Assembly (NCBI GenBank): GCA_014804245.1
Contig: JAAVAE010000005.1
Span: 1 to 64,000 of the forward strand
DNA: 64,000 nucleotides
Reading direction: 5' to 3'
Source: Lachnospiraceae bacterium
GTDB taxonomy: Bacteria; Bacillota; Clostridia; Lachnospirales; Lachnospiraceae
Of this stretch, positions 11,192 through 20,529 are shown piece after piece (the first letter of the stretch is position 1; every line of letters starts with the position of its first letter). A program made the position numbers and the translations under genes. The notes under the pieces are model-generated. The model made no database searches. It had not been told where the DNA came from and saw nothing but the letters and a program-made list of their open reading frames with translations.

Positions 11192-12520
11192 ATGAAAAAA
11201 AGAATATTATCACTCATTTTAGCATCTGCAATGGTATGCTCTTTGGCAGGCTGCGGAAGCAAAGAGACCGGAAACAGTGCAGATCATTCAGTGGAACTTA
11301 ATGTAACTACCACATTTGCAGGTGAAGATGGGAATGCACAGAACTTTAAAACAGCTGTAGATGAATGGTGTAAGCAGACCGGTAACACTGTAGCAGATAC
11401 TTCCGCTACTTCCGATGAAACATTTAAGACACGCGTGATCACAGACTTTGAAACCGGTTCAGAACCGGATGTGCTCTTCTTCTTCAATGGGGCGGATGCA
11501 AACAGTTTCATCGAGGCCGGCAAGGTGGTTTCTATTGATGAGATCAGGGCAGAATTTCCTGACTATGCAGGCAACATGAATGATGATCTGATTGCGGATT
11601 CCCTAGTTGACGGTAAGAAATATGCAGTGCCTGTCAATGGATATTGGGAAGCGATGTTCGTCAATACAGAGGTTCTGGATGCAGCAGGAGTGACACTTCC
11701 CGGTGCAGGCTATACATGGGATCAATTTAAAGAAGATTGTCAGAAGATTAAAGATGCAGGGTACGCACCGATTGCATGCGCACTTGGAAATATTCCTCAT
11801 TACTGGTGGGAATTTTCCATCTTTAACCACACGTCGCCTGAGACACATTTAAATATTCCGGAATCCGTTGACAGTGCTCAGGGAGCAGCATGGGTGGCAG
11901 GTATGGAAGATATCAAGGAGCTGTATGAAGCTGGATTCTTCCCGGAGAACACATTATCCGCAACGGACGATGAAACCTTTGCAATGTTTACAGAAGGCAA
12001 GGCAGCATTTTTGATTGACGGTTCATGGAAAGTCGGCGGTATCGTAAATGCATGCCAGTCCGATCCAGAAGATCCGTCCACATTAGATACAGATAAGCTT
12101 GCGAAATTTGATGTGACATACGTACCCGGCCAGGGAGATAGAAAGGCAACTGATTTAATAGGCGGTCTGTCAATGGGATACTACATCACTAAAAAAGCTT
12201 GGGAAGACCCCGACAAGAAGGCAGCAGCAGTAAGCTTTGTTTCCTACATGACTTCAGATGATATTGTTCCTGTGTTTGCACAGCATACAGCTTCCGCACT
12301 GAAAAATGCGCCGGAAGTAGATGAATCGGCATTCAATCCTTTACAGGTAAAGGCAATGGAGATGATGTCGGGCGTTACTTCCCTGACAGGGGCAGTACAG
12401 GATGTCTTCCAGGGTGACTGCCGAGTTTCCACTTTCGACGGTATGCCGGAAATCGTTACAGGCAGGGTATCGGCAGAGGATGCAGTGGCAGAAGGTCTTG
12501 ATGCATATCATGCACAGTAA
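11192..12520 (+). CDS. Sugar ABC transporter substrate-binding lipoprotein
   Basis: Signal/lipobox MKKRILSLILASAMVCSLAGCGS; SD ggaggg before ATG 11192; family-1 extracellular solute-binding protein pattern. Confidence 0.92.
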   Translation: MKKRILSLILASAMVCSLAGCGSKETGNSADHSVELNVTTTFAGEDGNAQNFKTAVDEWCKQTGNTVADTSATSDETFKTRVITDFETGSEPDVLFFFNGADANSFIEAGKVVSIDEIRAEFPDYAGNMNDDLIADSLVDGKKYAVPVNGYWEAMFVNTEVLDAAGVTLPGAGYTWDQFKEDCQKIKDAGYAPIACALGNIPHYWWEFSIFNHTSPETHLNIPESVDSAQGAAWVAGMEDIKELYEAGFFPENTLSATDDETFAMFTEGKAAFLIDGSWKVGGIVNACQSDPEDPSTLDTDKLAKFDVTYVPGQGDRKATDLIGGLSMGYYITKKAWEDPDKKAAAVSFVSYMTSDDIVPVFAQHTASALKNAPEVDESAFNPLQVKAMEMMSGVTSLTGAVQDVFQGDCRVSTFDGMPEIVTGRVSAEDAVAEGLDAYHAQ

Positions 12521-12552
12521 GATAGAAAAGCAGTAAGTAAGATAGAAAAGAA

Positions 12553-12579
12553 GGACCGGAGGCAGAATGCTTCCGGTCC
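12553..12579 (+). promoter_or_regulatory. Intercistronic hairpin between SBP and permease genes
   Basis: GGACCGGAgGCagaatGCtTCCGGTCC stem without a T-tract, inside the operon. Confidence 0.6.
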
Positions 12580-12603
12580 TCACGATAAGGTAAGGAGGTT
12601 GTT

Positions 12604-13491
12604 ATGGGCGCGAGTATCTACAAAAACAAAAAACCTTTACTTGTTTTCCTGCTTCCGGCATTTCTTTTTATGGCTGTTTATCTGTATTATCCTTTCTTCA
12701 AGAATATCATAAACAGTTTCCAGCAGATTAAAATGTTGGGGCAAGTTGAAGCGCAGTGGAATGATCCATGGTATACAAATTATGTGGAACTGGTACACGA
12801 TCCGGTTGTTCTGACTTCACTTAAAAATACTCTGATCATGATGTTGGTGACAATCGTCGGTCAGGTAGGGATTGCGCTTATTCTGGCACTGCTGGTAGAC
12901 AACATCCGAATGGGGGCAAAGTTTTTCAGGACAGTTTTCTTTTTCCCAATTGTAATTTCAGCTACGGCGCTGGGCTTATTGTTCAACCTGATCTTCCTTT
13001 ATGATAAGGGAATGTTGAATCAGATTCTTGAATCTTTAGGAAAAACCACGCTGACAGACTGGAAGAGTGAAGGGATTGCGCTGGTTACCATGATGCTGCC
13101 GGTTATGTGGCAGTATGTAGGCTTTTATTTTGTAATCATGATTACGGGGCTGAATAATATTTCAGAAGAACTATATGAATCTGCGTCTATTGACGGTGCA
13201 ACAAGATTTCAGAGGGTCAGATATATTTCCCTTCCGCTTCTGCATAATGTGCTATGTACCTGCGTAGTGCTGGCGGTGACGGGTGCCCTTAAGGTATTCG
13301 ATCTTCCGTGGACCATGTTCCCAAAAGGAATGCCTATGAAGACCACTTTTCTCACAGGAACTTATATGTATTACCAGACGATGGAGGCAAAGAATGTGGA
13401 TTATGGTTCGACGCTTGCCATTATGCTTGTAATACTTGGGATTATCACATCCAAGGTAGTACATATGATCTTTAAGGAAAAAGACTATTAA
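12604..13491 (+). CDS. Carbohydrate ABC transporter permease (MalF/UgpA type)
   Basis: EELYESASIDGATRFQRVRYISLPLL EAA-type motif, multiple TM segments. Confidence 0.93.
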   Translation: MGASIYKNKKPLLVFLLPAFLFMAVYLYYPFFKNIINSFQQIKMLGQVEAQWNDPWYTNYVELVHDPVVLTSLKNTLIMMLVTIVGQVGIALILALLVDNIRMGAKFFRTVFFFPIVISATALGLLFNLIFLYDKGMLNQILESLGKTTLTDWKSEGIALVTMMLPVMWQYVGFYFVIMITGLNNISEELYESASIDGATRFQRVRYISLPLLHNVLCTCVVLAVTGALKVFDLPWTMFPKGMPMKTTFLTGTYMYYQTMEAKNVDYGSTLAIMLVILGIITSKVVHMIFKEKDY

Positions 13492-13506
13492 AAGGAGGGG
13501 AATCAG

Positions 13507-14364
13507 ATGAAGAAGAAAAGAGTGAGTATATCATCCATTATCATATATATCCTGCTGATCTTCTGGGCATTGACGACGATTTACCCGATTATCTGGGTCA
13601 TACAGAATTCTTTTAAGGCAAAGGATAAGATTCTGGCAGATTCCTTTTCTATTCCTACAGGTGAATTGTTTACCCTTGCCAATTACAGAAAAGCATTTAA
13701 CAATTTAAATATTCTGGGAGCATATAAGAACAGCATTTTTATTTCAACGTTAGTGGCGCTTTTAGTTGTTATTCTGGCAGGGATGGCATCGTTTGCACTT
13801 GTCAGGTATTCTTTTAAGCTGAAAAAAACTTTACAATCGCTGGTAATGGCTGGTATGATGTTTCCTGTATTTGCTACGGTCATTCCGGTATTTAGCATGG
13901 AGGCCAGGTGGGGAATCGTGAACACCAGCAACTGGTGGCTTACAATGCTGTCGGTTATTTTGCCTCAGGTAGCAGGTAATCTCTCTTTTGCAATCGTGGT
14001 TCTCACAGGATTCATCAAGGGGCTTCCGGTTGAATTGGAGGAGGCAGCATTTATGGAAGGCTGCAATGCATTTCAGATTTTCTTTAAGGTAATCGTACCG
14101 ATTACAAAACCATCCTTTGCAACGGTGGCGATTTTCTCTTTCCTTTGGAGCTATAATGATTTGTTCACACAGATGTTCTATTTGAGGAGACCGGAAATGC
14201 AGGGAATTACCGTACTGCTCAATCGGCTGACTTCACAGGAAGGCACGAACTATGGTCTTATGGCAGCAGCCGTTACCCTTGTGGTGGTGCCGGTGGTAAT
14301 CGTATATATCTTCCTGCAGAAATATATTATTAAAGGCATGACGGCAGGTGCAATCAAGGGTTGA
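13507..14364 (+). CDS. Carbohydrate ABC transporter permease (MalG/UgpE type)
   Basis: VELEEAAFMEGCNAFQIFFKVIVPITKP EAA motif; C-terminal QKYIIKGMTAGAIKG. Confidence 0.93.
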   Translation: MKKKRVSISSIIIYILLIFWALTTIYPIIWVIQNSFKAKDKILADSFSIPTGELFTLANYRKAFNNLNILGAYKNSIFISTLVALLVVILAGMASFALVRYSFKLKKTLQSLVMAGMMFPVFATVIPVFSMEARWGIVNTSNWWLTMLSVILPQVAGNLSFAIVVLTGFIKGLPVELEEAAFMEGCNAFQIFFKVIVPITKPSFATVAIFSFLWSYNDLFTQMFYLRRPEMQGITVLLNRLTSQEGTNYGLMAAAVTLVVVPVVIVYIFLQKYIIKGMTAGAIKG

Positions 14365-14399
14365 CAGCAAGGTGAAGGGGAAGCGAGGCTGGGAAATCT

Positions 14400-15206
14400 A
14401 TGTATAAAGTTGTGATTATTGATGATGAACCGATTATAGTGGAAGGCTTGAGTAAAGGTGTGAACTGGGCAGAAGTCGGCTGTCAGGTAATCGGTACAGC
14501 CTATAGCGGAGAAGAGGGGTTGAAGCTAATCAGGGATGCAAGCCCGGATATTATTTTTTCGGATATCAGGATGCCCTATATGGATGGGCTTACCATGATT
14601 GCTGCCGTTAAGTCGGAATTTCCGGATACGCAGATTGCCATACTTACAGGATACCGGGACTTTGATTATGCCCAAAAAGCAATCAGGCTGGGCGTCACCA
14701 GATTCCTTTTAAAGCCATCAAAGATGGATGAGATAGAAGAAGCACTCTGTGCAATGACAAAGAAGCTGGATGAGGCGGGCGGAGGACGGAAGAAAGAACC
14801 GGAATGGGAAGAACGGTCAGAAAATGCCCCGGAAAATGAGGATGATCATAGAGGACAGCAGGAAGAAGCAGCAGGGGAGTGTGCTGCCAGCAGTTATATT
14901 GTGAAGAATGCAGTTGAATATATAGAAACGCATTATAAAGAGAAACTAAAGCTGTCGGATGTGGCGGATCAGGTCTATGTGAGCCAGTGGCATTTAAGCA
15001 AACTCATGAACCGGTATCTGGATCAGAGTTTTTCGGATATTTTAAATGGAGTGCGTATCAACAAGGCAAAAGAACTATTGAAAGACCCTGCCCTGCGAAT
15101 CGGCGATATTGCGGATGAAGTGGGATTTTTAGATATGGCGCACTTTTCAAGGGTGTTCAAAAAGATTGTGGGGATATCTGCTAATGAATACCGGAATCAT
15201 CTGTAA
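14400..15206 (+). CDS. Response regulator, REC + AraC-type HTH
   Basis: VVIIDDEPIIVEGL..DIIFSDIRMPYMDGL and C-terminal HTH IGDIADEVGFLDMAHFSRVFKKIVGISANEYR. Confidence 0.93.
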   Translation: MYKVVIIDDEPIIVEGLSKGVNWAEVGCQVIGTAYSGEEGLKLIRDASPDIIFSDIRMPYMDGLTMIAAVKSEFPDTQIAILTGYRDFDYAQKAIRLGVTRFLLKPSKMDEIEEALCAMTKKLDEAGGGRKKEPEWEERSENAPENEDDHRGQQEEAAGECAASSYIVKNAVEYIETHYKEKLKLSDVADQVYVSQWHLSKLMNRYLDQSFSDILNGVRINKAKELLKDPALRIGDIADEVGFLDMAHFSRVFKKIVGISANEYRNHL

Positions 15207-15245
15207 AAAATGTTGGTTTTCAAAATTCAGATTGTATTTTCTTTT

Positions 15246-15284
15246 CTTGCCCTTGTGAGCGATTTACAAGGGCAAGTTTATTTT
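15246..15284 (+). terminator. Intrinsic terminator
   Basis: CTTGCCCTTGT...ACAAGGGCAAG followed by TTTATTTT. Confidence 0.85.
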
Positions 15285-15436
15285 GTACTGTTTTAATGAG
15301 TCTTGTCAAATATATTCATTGTGCAAATTCACTAAATTTATTTGACGCTATTTTGCTAATAGTACTAAAGTTACAATTGTTTGAAAATTTATATGGACAA
15401 AGAAAAAGATTAATGATACTATGTAAACAACGAACT

Positions 15437-15472
15437 GGAAACGTTTCCGGTAACGTTACTGGTAACGTTTTC
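15437..15472 (+). promoter_or_regulatory. Three tandem 12-bp palindrome-like boxes upstream of an MCP gene
   Basis: GGAAACGTTTCC-GGTAACGTTACT-GGTAACGTTTTC, exact 12-bp period centred on ACGT. Confidence 0.55.
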
Positions 15473-15551
15473 GAGCACGGCAGATATATGCTGATGCATT
15501 AGTAGGGTAACTATATTCTGGCAGGAAAGGAAAATTAGGAGGAAAGAAAAT

Positions 15552-17030
15552 ATGCAGGTACAATCGATGAAAAATGAGGAAAAGCTTATAAATAATATCA
15601 TGTTTATTTATATTCTGGGCGTAGGAATTGCGGGCTGGGGTTTTGTTATGATTTTATTGAACGGCGGAATACGAGAGTGCATTTTTCTATTGTCCGGCGT
15701 ATTTGCGATTCTGACAAAGGTTTTTGAGAATCAGTTAGGCGGTAAAGCAAAGTATATATATGCCTGTATACCGCCCATCATGGGTGCCGTTACGGTAGCA
15801 TTCTGCGGATCAAGTCCAAGTCCGGGTTATATATGTATAACGCATTACTATTTTGTAACGACATTGTTGTTAGTACCATACTATGAACAAAAGCTGCTTA
15901 AGGTAAGCGCAGCCGTTACTGCTGTGGTAAATGCAGGTATGATGATTGCATTTCCGGCAGGTTTTTTGAAACTCCATAATGTAATTGGATGGATTTTTAC
16001 AGGAATTGTTTATGTGATATTGGTTGCGGCATGTTGCTTTATCAGCTATCGTGCAACTGTGCTGTTCGGCTTGGTGGAAGAAAAAGGGAAAGAAGTAGAA
16101 AAGATTCTGAATTCAGTTGAAGTGTTATCGGAAAGACTGTGCACGGCAGGTTCTTCTCTTTTACAGGTTTCTGAAAATGAAAGTGCATCGGCAGAAGAAT
16201 TGGCGGCGACGAGTGAAGAGTTAGTGAAAAACAGCAATAGGCTCAGTGGAAAAACGGATGAGAGCATGACGAACTTAAGCGAGTTAAAGCAATGGGAAAG
16301 CGTTGTTGCCGATAATGTGGAGCAGGTTGAAACTGCATCTAAGGATTTGCTGAACAAATCAAAAGAAAATGAAAAGCTCTTAAATGATTTACATGCCATC
16401 AACGGGGAAGTATCAGAATCCATGAAGCAGACGACGGATGTGGCACAAAATCTGTCCGATGCAGTGCAGGAAATAGGTGTTACCCTGAAATTAATCAGTG
16501 ATATTTCCTCGTCTACAAACCTGCTTGCATTAAATGCTTCCATTGAAGCGGCAAGAGCGGGTGAGGCAGGAAGAGGATTTGCCGTAGTTGCAACGGAAGT
16601 AGGCAATCTTGCAAACAGTACACAGGAATCACTTCGAGTTGTTGAGTCAGTTATTGAACGGGTACAGCAAAATGTTGAGGAAATTACGAGACAGGTGGAG
16701 GAAAATTCTTCTAAACTGGGCACCCAGAATGAATATTTTTCCAATGTATTTAAGAGTATGCAGGATATGACGTCCTTGCTTAATGTTTCGGTTGATGCAA
16801 TCGGTACATTGGGCGATACTTACAGTAAGCAGGCGACTGTGATTGAAAAGACGGTATCCATCAATCAGGATATTGCCGAAAATATTAAAAATGAGATTGA
16901 CCAGTTTAATTCTATTAATACTATGGCGGAAGGAAATGCAGGCGATACGGCAGAAGTTTCCGCACAGGCAAATGCAATTAATGAGATGGTTGACGAAATG
17001 AACAAACTGTTCCAACATAAAGAATCATAA
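15552..17030 (+). CDS. Methyl-accepting chemotaxis protein
   Basis: N-terminal membrane segments; [37 protein letters not shown]. Confidence 0.94.
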   Translation: MQVQSMKNEEKLINNIMFIYILGVGIAGWGFVMILLNGGIRECIFLLSGVFAILTKVFENQLGGKAKYIYACIPPIMGAVTVAFCGSSPSPGYICITHYYFVTTLLLVPYYEQKLLKVSAAVTAVVNAGMMIAFPAGFLKLHNVIGWIFTGIVYVILVAACCFISYRATVLFGLVEEKGKEVEKILNSVEVLSERLCTAGSSLLQVSENESASAEELAATSEELVKNSNRLSGKTDESMTNLSELKQWESVVADNVEQVETASKDLLNKSKENEKLLNDLHAINGEVSESMKQTTDVAQNLSDAVQEIGVTLKLISDISSSTNLLALNASIEAARAGEAGRGFAVVATEVGNLANSTQESLRVVESVIERVQQNVEEITRQVEENSSKLGTQNEYFSNVFKSMQDMTSLLNVSVDAIGTLGDTYSKQATVIEKTVSINQDIAENIKNEIDQFNSINTMAEGNAGDTAEVSAQANAINEMVDEMNKLFQHKES

Positions 17031-17057
17031 CTGGATGGTTATGAGATAACGAACTTT

Positions 17058-17092
17058 TATACTCCTCATGAAAATTCATGGGGAGTATTTTA
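17058..17092 (+). terminator. Intrinsic terminator after MCP
   Basis: ATACTCCtcATGAAaaTTCATggGGAGTAT followed by TTT. Confidence 0.7.
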
Positions 17093-17188
17093 GGTATAGG
17101 AAAATAGTAGACACCAGACTTTAAAAGTAGTAAATTATTGATAAGTGAAAATTTTTAGCGCTGCTTTGCAGGCAGAAAGGAAAATAAG

Positions 17189-17482
17189 ATGGCAAATATC
17201 ATTTCAGATGAAACCATTGAATACGTAGGAATTCTGGCAAAGCTTGAACTTTCAGGCGAAGAAAAAGAGCAGGCCAAAAAAGATATGGGAAGTATGCTGG
17301 ACTATATTGACAAACTGGGAGAACTGGACACGGAGGGCGTGGAGCCTATGTCCCATGTTTTTCCTGTGAAGAATGTATTTCGTGAGGATGTTGTAACTAA
17401 TGGAGATGTACGGGAGGAAATCTTAAAAAATGCCCCCGGCGAAAAGAACGGCATGTTTGTAGTGCCCCGCACATTTGAATAG
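17189..17482 (+). CDS. gatC: Asp-tRNA(Asn)/Glu-tRNA(Gln) amidotransferase subunit C
   Basis: [32 protein letters not shown]; followed by gatA and gatB. Confidence 0.93.
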   Translation: MANIISDETIEYVGILAKLELSGEEKEQAKKDMGSMLDYIDKLGELDTEGVEPMSHVFPVKNVFREDVVTNGDVREEILKNAPGEKNGMFVVPRTFE

Positions 17483-17493
17483 GAGGACGGCAG

Positions 17494-18954
17494 ATGAATA
17501 TACTGGATATGACTGCTGTAAGCCTTGCAGCAGCAATTAAGAACAAAGAAGTGACAGTGAAGGAAGCCACGGAAGCGGTCCTTGCCCAGATTGAAAAGAA
17601 TGAAGATACTTTTCACTGCTATGTGACGGTAGACAGGGAAGGAGCGCTGCGTAAAGCAGAGGAAGTACAGAAAAAAATCGATGCAGGAGAACTTGACGGA
17701 TCCTTAGCGGGCGTACCGGTTGCCATTAAAGACAATATGTGCACCGAGGGGATGCTTACCACCTGTTCCTCAAAGATTCTCGGGAATTTTGTTCCCACAT
17801 TTTCTTCGGAAGCGGTGCTGAATCTGGAAAAAGCAGGTGCAGTGATTTTAGGCAAGACCAATATGGATGAATTTGCCATGGGCTCCACCACGGAGACCTC
17901 CGCCTATGGAGTGACTAAAAACCCATGGAACCCGGAACATGTACCGGGAGGTTCTTCGGGAGGAAGTGCAGCAGCAGTAGCTGCAAATGAATGCTTCTAT
18001 GCCCTTGGTTCGGATACAGGCGGTTCCATCCGTCAGCCCGCATCTTTCTGCGGAGTGGTGGGATTAAAACCCACTTATGGAAGAGTGTCCCGCTATGGAC
18101 TCATTGCCTATGGTTCATCTCTGGACCAGATTGGACCTCTTTGCAAGGACGTGACAGACTGCGCAGCGATTATGGAAATCATCGCCACTCATGATTCTAA
18201 AGATTCCACTTCTGTAGAGAGGGAGGACAGAGATTTTACGTCCGCGCTCGTAGAGGATGTGAAGGGAATGCGGATTGGTATCCCTAAGGATTACTTTGGA
18301 GAAGGTCTTGATCCGGAGGTTAGAAGTGCAGTTCTCAAGGCGGCAGAGGTTTTGAAGGAAAAAGGCGCCATCGTGGAAGAATTTGATTTAAGTCTGGTGG
18401 AATATGCAATTCCTACTTATTATACCATTGCGGCGGCAGAGGCAAGCTCCAATTTGGAACGCTTTGACGGTATCAAATACGGATACCGCACGGAAGAATA
18501 TGAGGGACTTCATAACATGTACAAGAAGTCACGTTCCGAAGGATTCGGTGCCGAAGTAAAGAGAAGAATCATGCTGGGCAGCTTTGTGTTGAGCTCAGGG
18601 TATTATGATGCTTATTATCTGAAAGCGCTGAGGGTGAAAGCACTGATCAAAAAAGCGTTTGACGAGGCATTTGCAAAATATGATGTGATTTTAGGACCGG
18701 TAGCGCCCACTACAGCTCCTAAGTTGGGAGAAAGCTTATCCGATCCCATTAAGATGTATCTGGGAGATATCTATACCATCTCCGTCAATCTGGCAGGTCT
18801 GCCGGGCTTAAGTATGCCCTGCGGTGTGGATTCCAAGGGACTGCCCATTGGACTGCAGCTGATTGGAGACTGCTTTAATGAAAAGAAACTGATTCAGACA
18901 GCCTACACTTACGAAAAGGCAAGAGGGGCATTTGGCAGAAAGGAGGACAAGTAG
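17494..18954 (+). CDS. gatA: Asp-tRNA(Asn)/Glu-tRNA(Gln) amidotransferase subunit A
   Basis: Amidase signature GGSSGGSAAAVAANECFYALGSDTGGSIRQPASFCGVVGLKPTYGRVSRYG. Confidence 0.97.
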   Translation: MNILDMTAVSLAAAIKNKEVTVKEATEAVLAQIEKNEDTFHCYVTVDREGALRKAEEVQKKIDAGELDGSLAGVPVAIKDNMCTEGMLTTCSSKILGNFVPTFSSEAVLNLEKAGAVILGKTNMDEFAMGSTTETSAYGVTKNPWNPEHVPGGSSGGSAAAVAANECFYALGSDTGGSIRQPASFCGVVGLKPTYGRVSRYGLIAYGSSLDQIGPLCKDVTDCAAIMEIIATHDSKDSTSVEREDRDFTSALVEDVKGMRIGIPKDYFGEGLDPEVRSAVLKAAEVLKEKGAIVEEFDLSLVEYAIPTYYTIAAAEASSNLERFDGIKYGYRTEEYEGLHNMYKKSRSEGFGAEVKRRIMLGSFVLSSGYYDAYYLKALRVKALIKKAFDEAFAKYDVILGPVAPTTAPKLGESLSDPIKMYLGDIYTISVNLAGLPGLSMPCGVDSKGLPIGLQLIGDCFNEKKLIQTAYTYEKARGAFGRKEDK

Positions 18955-18955
18955 T

Positions 18956-20386
18956 ATGGCAAAGCAATATGAAACAGTCATTGGACTTGAAGTTCATGTG
19001 GAACTGGCTACGAAGACCAAGATTTTCTGCGGATGTTCCACCGCGTTTGGGGGAGAGCCCAATACTCACACCTGTCCTGTCTGCACCGGCATGCCGGGTT
19101 CTTTGCCCGTATTAAATAAGCAGGTGCTGGAATATGCGGTGGCGGTGGGACTTGCTACCAACTGTACCATTACCCAGTATTGCAAGTTTGACCGTAAAAA
19201 CTATTTTTATCCTGACAACCCGCAGAATTATCAGATTTCTCAGCTTTATCTTCCCATCTGCCGGAACGGTAAGGTAGAGATAGAAACGGAAAGTGGAAAG
19301 AAATTTGTAGAAATCCATGAAATTCACATGGAGGAAGATGCGGGCAAGCTGATTCATGATGAGTGGGATGACTGTTCATTGGTGGACTATAACCGTTCCG
19401 GTGTTCCGTTGATTGAAATCGTGTCAGAGCCGGATATGAGAAGCGCGGAGGAGGTCATTGCTTATCTGGAAAAACTTCGCATGACCATCCAGTACCTTGG
19501 CGCTTCCGACTGCAAGCTGCAGGAAGGCTCCATGCGTGCGGATGTGAATTTATCCATAAGAGAAGTGGGCGCCAAGGAATTCGGCACCCGTACAGAGATG
19601 AAGAATCTGAACTCTTTTAAGGCGATTGCAAGAGCCATTGAAGGAGAGACGGAGCGCCAAATCGACCTTTTGGAATCAGGAGAAAAGGTCATTCAGGAGA
19701 CCAGAAGATGGGATGATAACAAAGGAGAATCCTATGCTATGAGAAGTAAGGAGGATGCTCAGGATTACCGTTACTTCCCAGATCCCGATCTGGTTCCCAT
19801 CGTGCTTGATGATGCCTTCCTTGAAGAAATCCGTGCAAAGCAGCCGGAGTTTCGGGAGGAAAAGATGCTCCGCTACAAAGAGGAATTTGATATTCCGGAA
19901 TACGACATCGAAATCATCACTGGCAGTAAGCATATGGCTGATATTTTCGAGGCAACAGTTGCTCTTGGCAGCCAGCCTAAGAAAGTGTCCAACTGGCTGA
20001 TGGTAGAGACCTTGCGGCTTCTTAAAGAAAACAGTATGGATCCAGAGGATATCCGTTTTTCGCCGGAGAATCTTGCGAAACTGATTTCTCTTACAGACGC
20101 CAAGGCGATTAATAGTTCCGTGGCGAAAGAAGTTTTTGAAGTCATGTTCAAGGAAGATATCGATCCTGAAAAATATGTGGAGGAAAAGGGACTTAAGACG
20201 GTAAATGATGAAGGAGCCTTACGCAAGACGGTAGAGGAAGTCATTGCAAACAATCCCCAGTCGGTTGAGGATTACCGGAATGGTAAAGAAAAGGCAATTG
20301 GATTCCTTGTAGGTCAGACCATGAAGGCGATGAAAGGAAAAGCTGATCCGGGAATGGTGAATCAGCTGCTGAAAGAACTCTTGTAG
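18956..20386 (+). CDS. gatB: Asp-tRNA(Asn)/Glu-tRNA(Gln) amidotransferase subunit B
   Basis: ETVIGLEVHVELATKTKIFCGC, MEEDAGKLIHD; aaggagg SD before ATG 18956. Confidence 0.97.
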   Translation: MAKQYETVIGLEVHVELATKTKIFCGCSTAFGGEPNTHTCPVCTGMPGSLPVLNKQVLEYAVAVGLATNCTITQYCKFDRKNYFYPDNPQNYQISQLYLPICRNGKVEIETESGKKFVEIHEIHMEEDAGKLIHDEWDDCSLVDYNRSGVPLIEIVSEPDMRSAEEVIAYLEKLRMTIQYLGASDCKLQEGSMRADVNLSIREVGAKEFGTRTEMKNLNSFKAIARAIEGETERQIDLLESGEKVIQETRRWDDNKGESYAMRSKEDAQDYRYFPDPDLVPIVLDDAFLEEIRAKQPEFREEKMLRYKEEFDIPEYDIEIITGSKHMADIFEATVALGSQPKKVSNWLMVETLRLLKENSMDPEDIRFSPENLAKLISLTDAKAINSSVAKEVFEVMFKEDIDPEKYVEEKGLKTVNDEGALRKTVEEVIANNPQSVEDYRNGKEKAIGFLVGQTMKAMKGKADPGMVNQLLKELL

Positions 20387-20426
20387 GATAGATAAGAGAG
20401 TAATATAGAGGGCATACACTAAACAG

Positions 20427-20462
20427 AGTGGCAGGAAGCACATTTGGTTTCCTGCCATTCTA
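20427..20462 (+). terminator. Intrinsic terminator after gatB
   Basis: TGGCAGGAA...TTTCCTGCCA hairpin. Confidence 0.7.
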
Positions 20463-20529
20463 TTACAAACGCTGTCTCTTTACAGTAGGAATGTAAAAGA
20501 GAAGAAAAACGTTAGGGGAAAGGAAAATA

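Noticed and set aside
15296-15502. 68-aa ORF with RTGNVSGNVTGNVFEHG
   Set aside because: The GNV repeats are a by-product of the 12-bp DNA boxes; no clear SD, and the opposite strand reads similarly.
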